This document shows, piece after piece, positions 7,078 to 12,207 of a DNA stretch of 12,207 nt. Made by a program: the position numbers and the translations under genes. Under the pieces are notes generated by a model, which worked only from the letters and a program-made list of their open reading frames with translations, was not told the origin of the DNA and did no database searches. The stretch covers positions 1-12,207 of the forward strand of contig JBPCOB010000124.1 in NCBI GenBank assembly GCA_051000715.1, read 5' to 3'. Each line of letters starts with the position of its first letter. Within the stretch, counting starts at the first letter, position 1. The stretch comes from JBPCOB01 sp051000715. Lineage in GTDB: Bacteria; Actinomycetota; Actinomycetes; JALYNC01.

Positions 7078-7899
7078 CTAGCCGGCCGTGGCCGGTCGGC
7101 GACTCTTCTCGATCTCGATGCCCTCGCGCCTAGCCTGCGCCCACGTGATGGGGAGGGCAACGACGTCCCCGCTGCCCTCGGCTTCATGGAGCCGTCCCAA
7201 CGCTTCGACAATGATCTGCCGCTGCAGCGCGGTGTGGAACGGCACGCCGAAGTGGTGACCCATCATGAATGGGAGGAAGACCGCGCGCGGCGGCTTGACG
7301 TGCCGCGTGACGTCGAGGGCGACGCTGACGGACACGGTGGGGATCCCGCGGCGTTCGATGGCGCGCTGGACCAGCGCGATGCTCTGATGGCAGATCGGTC
7401 AAGCCGGCGCGAGCAGCGCGATGTCGGCGTGCTCGGCAACTACCGCCCCGGCGATGTCCTCCGCCAGTGTGGCCTCCAGCCGTTCCGGATCCATGTTGTA
7501 ACCGATGAAGGAGAAGAAGCTCGGCGTGAGCTCGCCGATCACTCGGTCGGCCGCCAGCTCCTGGAGCCGCTCGATCGGGAAGATCACGTTCAGGTCCCGG
7601 TTGGCTCCGACGGTTGGGTACTTGAGCTGGTGGATCTCCAGATCTGCCGGCCGCGCCGTCGACGGAACCCGCCGGAAGGTGTAGTCGCCGACCGGGTGGA
7701 CGACGTCGAAGGGCAGCGTGCCCTTGGGCTGGACGCCGGCGGTGCTGACGAAGGTCAGTCGTGACTGCGAGAGCGGCTTGGACATCGGCGCGAGCGGTAC
7801 GAAGTCGGTCTTGGTGATCAGTGAGCCCGGATAGCGCTCGTTGACCGTCTCCCAGAGCCCGGGGCGCAGCTGACGTCCGGCCTCAGAGGTTGCCGTCAT
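7078..7899 (-). CDS. GrdB/PrdB-like selenoprotein (glycine/betaine/sarcosine/D-proline reductase selenoprotein B family; UGA = Sec167)
   Basis: The reading frame is 273 aa if the UGA at 7399-7401 is selenocysteine. The family reads straight across it: residues 160-171 are IALLAPA-U-PICH, a UxxC redox motif (Sec167, Cys170), then QSIALVQRAIERRGIPTVSVSV and KPPRA, typical of the glycine/proline-reductase selenoprotein B superfamily. Upstream signatures are VSTAGV (51-56), DYTFRR (72-77) and RDLNVIFPIERLQEL (101-115). A SECIS-like hairpin follows the UGA. Classical GrdB is larger (over 400 aa) and works with GrdA and GrdC in strict anaerobes; no such partners are here, so the substrate is unknown and probably differs from glycine. 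The ATG at 7899 has GGGGAG seven bases upstream and overlaps the previous gene by 17 bases. A plain gene caller would split it at the UGA and lose the active site. Confidence 0.9.
7362..7401 (-). promoter_or_regulatory. Sec UGA codon and SECIS hairpin of the GrdB-like selenoprotein
   Basis: The UGA (7401-7399) is followed after 20 nt by a perfect hairpin: arm CGCGCU (7378-7373), loop GGUCC (7372-7368), arm AGCGCG (7367-7362). A seventh G-C pair could close the loop to GUC. The loop begins 26 nt after the UGA, inside the range accepted for bacterial SECIS elements, and begins with the guanines SelB recognises. The loop is nearly the same as the GGUCU loop of the formate dehydrogenase hairpin 1.6 kb downstream, as expected if one SelB reads both. 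Confidence 0.85.
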
Positions 7900-8173
7900 G
7901 GATCCACTCCCCAGATTGGCGTACCAGGTGGAAGTGCAGGGAGAAGAACAGGTGCGCCAGGGTGGCCGGATCCCGGTTGGCCAGGGTGTCGAGCACGAAC
8001 TCGCGATCCACCGGTGGCAGGTCGAGCAGTGGCGTCAGGGCCTGCACCCATGCCTTCTCGATCTCCGAGCGGCCTTGCTGCTCGTTGCCGTCGCCGAGGT
8101 GCAGGCTGACATATCGGAACAACGTCGGGCGATCGCCGTCGGCGGCGGCCTGTCTGAGGTGCTGCAGAGACAC
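7883..8173 (-). CDS. Unrecognised 96-aa protein, first gene of the selenoprotein operon
   Basis: I do not recognise this family. The chosen GTG start at 8173 has a near-ideal GGAGGAG ribosome site six bases upstream; an earlier in-frame GTG at 8218 would add 15 residues with no good ribosome site. The 96-aa product has no cysteine, no signal peptide and no membrane segment. It looks alpha-helical, with a charged first half (SEIEKAWVQAL) and a histidine- and phenylalanine-rich patch at 72-83 (LAHLFFSLHFHL). Its stop lies 17 bases inside the selenoprotein gene, so the two are translationally coupled and probably work together, for example as subunit or chaperone. Codon use is like its neighbours. 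The frame is open much further upstream, but that part is antisense to the S66 peptidase gene and reads as a shadow. Confidence 0.75.
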   Translation of the reverse strand: MSLQHLRQAAADGDRPTLFRYVSLHLGDGNEQQGRSEIEKAWVQALTPLLDLPPVDREFVLDTLANRDPATLAHLFFSLHFHLVRQSGEWIHDGNL

Positions 8174-8179
8174 CGTGCG

Positions 8180-8186
8180 CTCCTCC
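8180..8186 (-). promoter_or_regulatory. Ribosome binding site that decides the start of the 96-aa gene
   Basis: The minus strand reads GGAGGAG, then six bases, then GTG at 8173. This favours the 8173 start over the GTG at 8218. Confidence 0.8.
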
Positions 8187-8235
8187 GGCCGGACTACCGA
8201 CAGCCTCTCGAAGGTCACCCTGGCAGACCACGTCC

Positions 8236-8256
8236 GTCGTACGGCAACCGCACGAC
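8236..8256. repeat. Near-perfect inverted repeat (9-3-9) in the divergent intergenic region
   Basis: The plus strand reads GTCGTACGG, CAA, CCGCACGAC. Eight of nine arm positions pair. It lies within the probable leader of the 96-aa/selenoprotein operon and has no T-run, so it is more likely an operator or leader hairpin than a terminator. Its centre is about 32 bp from that of the palindrome at 8269-8288, about three helical turns, which could allow cooperative binding. Confidence 0.5.
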
Positions 8257-8268
8257 CACCGGTAAGGA

Positions 8269-8288
8269 GACCGCAAGAGCTTGCGGTC
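8269..8288. promoter_or_regulatory. Perfect palindrome (9-2-9), candidate operator with overlapping -35 element
   Basis: The plus strand reads GACCGCAAG, AG, CTTGCGGTC: two perfect nine-base arms with a two-base centre. On the minus strand a TTGACC hexamer (8290-8285) overlaps one arm. About 19-20 bases later comes TTACCGG, a poor -10. A dyad in an over-long -35/-10 spacer with CAAG/CTTG arms resembles MerR/SoxR-family operators, but the -10 is too weak to be sure and no regulator gene is in the window. It could control the selenoprotein/formate dehydrogenase locus, the divergent peptidase gene, or both. The palindrome is certain; its role is inferred. Confidence 0.5.
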
Positions 8289-8393
8289 AATTCTCGTCGG
8301 GCCGGGCTGCGGAGCTGGTGAGTCGACAGCGTCCCCCAACGCCGACGAAGTGGCGCCGGTGCCTTCTCCAGAGACTGGGTAGCGTTGGGCGGC

Positions 8394-9377
8394 GTGCCAC
8401 CCACCGTCCCGCCCAAGCTGCGTCGTGGCGACACCGTTCGAGTCGTGGCGCCCTCCATGTCGCTGGGTGTCATCGGCGAGGCGAACCGGCTCGTCGTCGA
8501 CCGGCGGTTCGCCGAGCTGGACCTGCGGGTGACGTTCGGTGCGCACCTTGGAGAGCGGGACGCGTTCGACTCCGCCTCCATCGACTCGCGGGTGGCCGAC
8601 CTGCACGCTGCCTTCGCCGATCCGGACGTGGCCGGCGTCTTGACGGGCATCGGCGGGTTCAACAGCAACCAGCTGCTGCCGCATCTGGACTGGCCGCTGA
8701 TCGCCGCCAACCCCAGGGTCTTCTGCGGCTACTCCGACATCACCGCTTTGCAGGCGGCCATGCTCGCGCGGGCCGACCTGGTCACTTACTCGGGACCGCA
8801 CTGGTCGTCGTTCGGCATGGAGCGCCACTTCGACTACACGCTGCGCGCCTTCACCGAATGCCTGTTCGCCGACGAGCCGCTGGTACTGCGTCCGGCGGAG
8901 ACCTGGACCGACGACGCTTGGTACGCCGACCAGGACGACCGGCACCCCCAGCCCAACGACGGCTGGTGGGTGCTTTCGGAGGGGATGGCGTCGGGGCGGA
9001 TCGTGGGCGGCAACCTGTGCAGCCTCAATCTGCTGCAGGGCACGCCGTACATGCCGTCGCTCGAGGACGCGGTGGTCTTCTGCGAGGACGACTACGAGTC
9101 TGCGCCGCGCCACGTCGACCGCAACCTCGTCTCGCTGCTGCAGCAGCCGGACTTCGGCGGCGTCCGGGGCATGGTGATCGGCCGGTTTCAGCGGGCCACC
9201 GGGATGAGCCGCGAGCTCCTCGAGCACCTGGTGGCCAAGCCCGAGCTGCGCGGGCTGCCGGTCATCGCCAACGTCGACTTCGGGCACACCAGCCCGATGA
9301 TGACGTTCCCGATCGGCGGAGAGGTCGAGGTATCCGCGGACCCGGCCGAACCGGTGATCCGCATCAGCAGACACTAG
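8394..9377 (+). CDS. S66-family peptidase: LD-carboxypeptidase / microcin C immunity (MccF)-like
   Basis: This 327-aa serine peptidase belongs to the S66 family, which cuts L,D-peptide bonds in murein tetrapeptides (LdcA) or inactivates aminoacyl-nucleotide antibiotics (MccF). The triad can be assigned: nucleophile S114 in FCGYSDITALQ, glutamate E231 in FCEDDYES (E235 is the alternative), and H298 in DFGHTSPMMTFPIGG. Spacing is close to MccF (Ser118, Glu243, His311). The long insert at about 168-195 (WTDDAWYADQ to DGWWVLSEG) is more like MccF than LdcA. There is no signal peptide, so it should be cytoplasmic. The GTG at 8394 (PPTVPPKLRRGDTVRVVAPS) is preferred over a TTG three codons upstream. 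Its stop touches the GTG of the following SDR gene, suggesting one transcript. A detoxifying or murein-recycling role cannot be told apart here. Confidence 0.9.
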   Translation: MPPTVPPKLRRGDTVRVVAPSMSLGVIGEANRLVVDRRFAELDLRVTFGAHLGERDAFDSASIDSRVADLHAAFADPDVAGVLTGIGGFNSNQLLPHLDWPLIAANPRVFCGYSDITALQAAMLARADLVTYSGPHWSSFGMERHFDYTLRAFTECLFADEPLVLRPAETWTDDAWYADQDDRHPQPNDGWWVLSEGMASGRIVGGNLCSLNLLQGTPYMPSLEDAVVFCEDDYESAPRHVDRNLVSLLQQPDFGGVRGMVIGRFQRATGMSRELLEHLVAKPELRGLPVIANVDFGHTSPMMTFPIGGEVEVSADPAEPVIRISRH

Positions 9378-10375
9378 GTGAGAGCCCAACCGGGGCGGGT
9401 GGTGGTCATCACCGGCGGCACCGCCGGCGTGGGCCGGGCCACCGCCCTTGCCTTCGCGGCAACCGGGGCGAAGGTCGCGGTGCTCGCCCGCGGCGAGGAC
9501 GGCCTGGCGGCGACTCGGGGTGAGATCGAGGAATTGGGGGGCCAGGGGTTGGCCCTGCAGGTCGATGTGGCCGACGCGGAGCAGGTCGAGGCCGCCGCCC
9601 GGGCGGTGGAGGCCCAATGGGGACCGATCCACGTATGGGTCAACAACGCGACGACCAGCGTCTTCGCCCGTTCCTCCAGGTGACGCCGGAGGAGTTCCAG
9701 CGCGTCACCGAGGTGGTCTACCTGGGTTCCGTGCACGGCACCCGAGCGGCGCTGCGCCGGATGAAGCCGCGCGATCGCGGCCACATCATCCAGGTCGGCT
9801 CGGCGCTGGCCTTCCGCGGCATTCCACTCCAGTCGGCGTACTGCGGCGCGAAGCACGCCCTGGAGGGGTTTCTGGACTCGGTCCGGACCGAGCTGCTGCA
9901 CGACGGCAGCAACGTGACGCTGACCAGCGTGCACCTGCCGGCGATGAACACACCACAGTTCCGGATCGTCGCGTCCAAGATGCCGCGGCTGGCCCAGCCG
10001 GTTGCGCCGATCTACCAGCCGGAGGTGGCGGCCCGGGCCGTCGTCTGGGCCGCCGGCCACCGCCGCCGCGAGGTCTGGGTCGCCGGCTCGACGGTCGGCA
10101 CGATCCTCGGCAGCCGCACTTTTCCCGGGCTGCTCGACCACTACCTCGGCCGGACCGGGTAGGCCGCCCAGCTCACCGACGAGCCACGTGATCCCGATGC
10201 GCCGATCAATCTGTGGCACCCCGTCCCGGGCGATTGCGGTGCGCACGGCGTCTTCGACGAGCAGGCGCATCCCCGCAGCTGGCAGTTTGCGTTCAGCCTG
10301 CACCGGCCGTGGACGGTTGCCGGCGGGCTGCTCGCCGGTCTGGCCGGCGCGTCGAAGGTCCGCCGCCGCCGCTAG
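9378..10375 (+). pseudogene. Short-chain dehydrogenase/reductase broken by a frameshift and an amber codon
   Basis: The intact gene would encode an NAD(P)-dependent SDR of about 332 aa. The first frame starts at a GTG directly after the peptidase stop and reads VVVITGGTAGVGRAT (cofactor loop) to WVNNATTSVFA. It then loses frame at the CCC run at 9667-9669; adding one C restores A-P-F-L and leads into LQVTPEEFQRVTEVVYLGSVHGT. The catalytic serine (IIQVGSA) and YCGAK are intact in the second frame. At 10160-10162 that frame meets TAG where a tyrosine codon would fit. Beyond it a family-like tail continues in the same frame (AAQLTDEPRDPDAPINLWHPV to SWQFAFSLHRPWTVAGGLLAGL, ending KVRRRR) to the TAG at 10373-10375. 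Two separate lesions argue for a decayed gene, although the frameshift alone could be a sequencing error. Confidence 0.8.
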
Positions 10376-10455
10376 CGTCATCGGAGGAATGCGCTCGGTA
10401 AGACGGCGCCGGTATTAACGGTGCTCTGCCCGGGCACCGGACAACTTTCGACGTC

Positions 10456-10462
10456 GGAGGAG
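10456..10462 (+). promoter_or_regulatory. Ribosome binding site of the DUF1360 gene
   Basis: GGAGGAG sits five bases before the GTG at 10468 and fixes that start. The 92-bp gap upstream (10376-10467) also has TATTAA at 10413-10418, a possible -10 without a clear -35. Confidence 0.8.
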
Positions 10463-10467
10463 AACCC

Positions 10468-11019
10468 GTGAACGACGACAACAGCAGTTCCGCACCGGCG
10501 CAGGCGGTCGAGGAGGTGGCCTCGGCGGCCAAGGCCGAGAAGGCGGCGTACGGGCGGAGCGAGGAGAAGCCGGTCGGCTCCTACGCGGCGCTGAGCGCCG
10601 TCTACTTGAGCACCGTGGTGGCCTTCGCGGTGGCGGTGCGGCTCACCGGCCGCAAGCTGCCGGAGCGGGTGGCGTACGGCGACATCGCGTTGATGGGGGT
10701 GGCGATCCACAAGCTCGCCCGGCTGCTGGCCAAGGACAAGGTGACGAGCTTCATGCGGGCGCCGTTCACCGAGTTCGACGAGGACATCAGCTCTGGCGAG
10801 GTGATGGAGGAAGCCCGCGGGCGCGGCCCGCGGCAGGCGGTCGGCGAGCTGTTGGCCTGCCCGTTCTGCCTGGCCCAGTGGGTGGCCACCGGCTTCACCT
10901 ACGGAATAGTGTTCGCGCCACGGGCCACCCGGCTGGCCACCTCGATGTTCACCGCGATCGCGGCGGCGGACTTCCTACAGTACGCCTACGCCGCCACCCA
11001 GCAGAAGGTAGAGGGCTGA
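10468..11019 (+). CDS. DUF1360 family membrane protein
   Basis: This 183-aa protein carries the DUF1360 signature GELLACPFCLAQWVATG (127-142) with paired cysteines C131 and C134 next to a membrane segment. The first 35 residues are acidic, alanine- and glutamate-rich and probably cytoplasmic or disordered. Hydrophobic segments follow at about 38-59, 70-87 (short), 136-151 and 157-173. The conserved HKLARLLAKDKVTSFMRAPF (81-100) and FDED (103-106) also fit the family. Its biochemical function is unknown. It is followed two bases later by the GTG of another small membrane protein, so the two form a pair. The start is fixed by a strong ribosome site. Confidence 0.85.
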   Translation: MNDDNSSSAPAQAVEEVASAAKAEKAAYGRSEEKPVGSYAALSAVYLSTVVAFAVAVRLTGRKLPERVAYGDIALMGVAIHKLARLLAKDKVTSFMRAPFTEFDEDISSGEVMEEARGRGPRQAVGELLACPFCLAQWVATGFTYGIVFAPRATRLATSMFTAIAAADFLQYAYAATQQKVEG

Positions 11020-11021
11020 CC

Positions 11022-11479
11022 GTGACCAACACAGCAGCGGCCATGCGGCGCGGGGCCATCGCCGGGCTGGTCGGCACGGCGGTGATGACCCTCAGCGAAA
11101 CGGTGGAGGCCAAGCTGACCGGCCGGCCGGCCAGCATGGTGCCCGGGCAGGTCGGCGCAGAGCTACTCGGCGGCGACAAGGACGACACCGCCCGGGTGCG
11201 CAGCCTCAACCCGTGGGTGCACTGGGGACACGGGATGGCCATGGGTGCGGTCCGGGGACTGATCGGCGAGCGGGTGGACAACCCGGTGGCGGCAACGCGA
11301 TCCATTTTGCCGCGCTCTGGGTGGGCGACGGGGCGCTGTACTCGGGTCTCGGGGTGGCGCCGCCGCCGTGGGAGTGGAGCCCCCAGGAGCTCGCCACCGA
11401 TCTCGGGCACAAGGGCCTGTATGCCGCGGTCACCGGAGCGACGTACGAGGCGCTCGACCGCCCACGGCGGGCGAGGTAG
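11022..11479 (+). pseudogene. Small alanine/glycine-rich membrane protein with an apparent frameshift
   Basis: The GTG at 11022 opens a plausible small membrane protein: MRRGAIAGLVGTAVMTLSET (8-27), then ASMVPGQVGAELLGG and HWGHGMAMGAVRGLIGERVDNPVA. After about 11289 this frame turns into arginine/serine-rich shadow sequence that stays open to the window end. A sensible continuation lies in another frame: NAIHFAALWVGDGALYSGL, VAPPPWEWSPQELATDLGHK and LYAAVTGATYEAL, ending at TAG 11477-11479. Adding one G at about 11291 joins the halves into a protein of about 152 aa. This could be a real one-base deletion or a sequencing error in a G run. I do not recognise the family with certainty; it resembles small membrane proteins of the DUF1440/YagU type. 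Its tail overlaps the convergent DUF2071 gene by 50 bp. Confidence 0.65.
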
Positions 11480-12203
11480 GTGGCCGGCGGCGGAACAGTC
11501 GCGGCGCGGCGAGCCGAACGTCGACGCCGCGGGAGTAATGGACCACGGGCTCGCCGGTGGGATCCGGGAGTCCGGCGACGGCCGTCAGCGTCTGGTCCAG
11601 CCGGCGGACGTCGGCCCGCCGCAACGGCCATGGCTGGTGCTCGACCGAGGTTCGGGTGAGCAGCCCGGGGAGCGCGCCGTACGCCCGCCAACGGCCGGTC
11701 AGAAAGTGGTCGAACCGGCTCAGCTCGGTGCTGGCGTACGTCGTGCCCGGGGCGATGGCCAGATCCGAACCTGCGGCCGGCCGGTATCGGCGGCGGCTGC
11801 GGTAGCAGACCGTCTCGCCGCGCTCGACCGACATCGCGGCCCAGTGATAGGGAACACCGAACGCCGCCCGGCCGCCGAGCACGGTGGGCAGGCTGGTCGC
11901 GTCCAGGGAGAGAAACCACAGCCCGTCCCGCCCGTCGGGGCCGCGGACATAGGTCCGAACGTTCGTCTCCGGGAACGTCGACAGCCCGGGCACCGCGGGC
12001 AGTCCGGGCAGCCGTACGTCGGCCATCTCGAACGCGGTGAGTCCGACCCAGGCGACGTCGTCGTAGAGGTCCAGCGCCAGCTCGGCCGGGACCAGCGGGC
12101 GCACGATTGCCGGGTCGTAGGCCCAGTGCAGGAACGTCATGGTCGACCAGCGCTGCAGCATCACCGGGCGCCGGACGACCTGCTCGGGCTCGGCGCCGGA
12201 CAT
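11430..12203 (-). CDS. DUF2071 / YqjF-like protein (acetoacetate decarboxylase-like fold)
   Basis: This 257-aa protein matches the DUF2071 (COG3361, YqjF) family by its opening MLQRWSTMTFLHWAYDPAIVRPLVP (15-39), VAWVGLTAFEMADVRLPGLPAVPGLSTFPETNVRTYVRGPDGRDGLWFLSLDA in outline, and the later AFGVPYHWAAMSV segment. The enzymatic role is unknown; the fold is thought to resemble acetoacetate decarboxylase. The ATG at 12203 is four bases from the window edge, so its ribosome site and any further N-terminal extension cannot be checked; the ATG at residue 15 also fits the family start. The last 25 or so residues are arginine/proline-rich and overlap the tail of the convergent gene. Confidence 0.82.
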   Translation of the reverse strand: MSGAEPEQVVRRPVMLQRWSTMTFLHWAYDPAIVRPLVPAELALDLYDDVAWVGLTAFEMADVRLPGLPAVPGLSTFPETNVRTYVRGPDGRDGLWFLSLDATSLPTVLGGRAAFGVPYHWAAMSVERGETVCYRSRRRYRPAAGSDLAIAPGTTYASTELSRFDHFLTGRWRAYGALPGLLTRTSVEHQPWPLRRADVRRLDQTLTAVAGLPDPTGEPVVHYSRGVDVRLAAPRLFRRRPPTSPAVGGRAPRTSLR

Positions 12204-12207
12204 GCCG

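Larger units (their letters stand above)
8174..8393. other. Divergent intergenic region, 220 bp
   Basis: This gap separates the start of the minus-strand selenoprotein locus from the plus-strand S66 peptidase gene. It holds the two inverted repeats described separately and the ribosome site of the 96-aa gene. On the plus strand TAGCGT (8380-8385) eight bases before the GTG at 8394 could be a -10 for a leaderless transcript, because no Shine-Dalgarno sequence is visible there; no matching -35 was found. I see no small gene or structured RNA. Confidence 0.5.

Noticed and set aside
7883..8710. 275-codon version of the 96-aa gene starting at 8710
   Set aside because: The first 160 residues are Ser/Arg/Thr-rich and antisense to the S66 gene. 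A strong ribosome site and the start of sensible sequence lie at 8173.
7896..9632. 578-codon open frame on the minus strand across the S66 and SDR genes
   Set aside because: Composition is rich in Arg, His, Gly and Pro with no recognisable motif. It is antisense to two recognisable genes and arises from high GC.
10160..10162. TAG in the SDR gene as pyrrolysine or programmed read-through
   Set aside because: It lies in a gene that also has a frameshift, at a Tyr-like position with no link to Pyl proteins. Decay is simpler.
10419..10439. CGGTGC/GCACCG hairpin between the SDR pseudogene and DUF1360 as a terminator
   Set aside because: Only six pairs with a nine-base loop and no T-run after it. 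It also lies close before the DUF1360 ribosome site.
11022..12207. Long plus-strand frame from 11022 staying open to the window end
   Set aside because: After about 11289 it is Arg/Ser/Gly-rich and antisense to the DUF2071 gene; the real continuation is in another frame.

Overview
The window is high-GC DNA (codon third positions almost all G or C, many GTG starts, short gaps) and looks like an aerobic or facultative member of the Actinomycetota. The FprA-type reductase, DUF1360, DUF2071 and MccF/S66-type genes fit that group. The genus cannot be named from the sequence alone.

Positions 1 to about 8173 form one minus-strand locus of seven genes, read from right to left: an unrecognised 96-aa protein (8173-7883); a GrdB/PrdB-like selenoprotein (7899-7078); a nitrilase (7056-6118); a formate dehydrogenase catalytic subunit with selenocysteine (6035-4101); a NuoE-NuoF fusion (4085-2226); an iron-sulfur subunit (2229-1285); and an FprA-like ferredoxin-NADP reductase that runs off the left edge (1225-2). 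Two of these genes contain an in-frame UGA that a plain ORF caller reads as a stop. In both cases the protein family continues without a break across the UGA, the UGA sits at the known redox-active position, and a SECIS-like hairpin with a GGUC apical loop follows. In the formate dehydrogenase the loop lies 18 nt after the UGA, the spacing and loop sequence (GGUCU) I recall for E. coli fdhF.

The formate dehydrogenase is split in an unusual way. The Mo-bisPGD polypeptide starts after the point where its [4Fe-4S] cluster domain should be. That domain (CxxCxxxC plus CIKG) is found as the C-terminus of the ferredoxin-like subunit two genes downstream. Together the three subunits form a soluble NAD-linked formate dehydrogenase: formate to Mo/Sec to Fe-S chain to FMN to NAD+. 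FprA may link it to the ferredoxin/NADPH pool. The nitrilase could feed formate if its substrate were cyanide, but that is only a hypothesis.

Positions 8174-8393 are a 220-bp divergent intergenic region with a perfect 9-2-9 palindrome and a second, near-perfect inverted repeat. To its right on the plus strand are an S66 LD-carboxypeptidase/MccF-like gene (8394-9377), an SDR gene broken by a frameshift and an amber codon (9378-10375), a DUF1360 membrane protein (10468-11019) and a small membrane-protein gene with an apparent frameshift (11022-11479). A convergent DUF2071/YqjF-like gene (12203-11430) closes the window. No tRNA, rRNA, CRISPR array, insertion sequence or selA/selB/selC/selD gene was seen. 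No gene-free stretch exceeds 300 bases.
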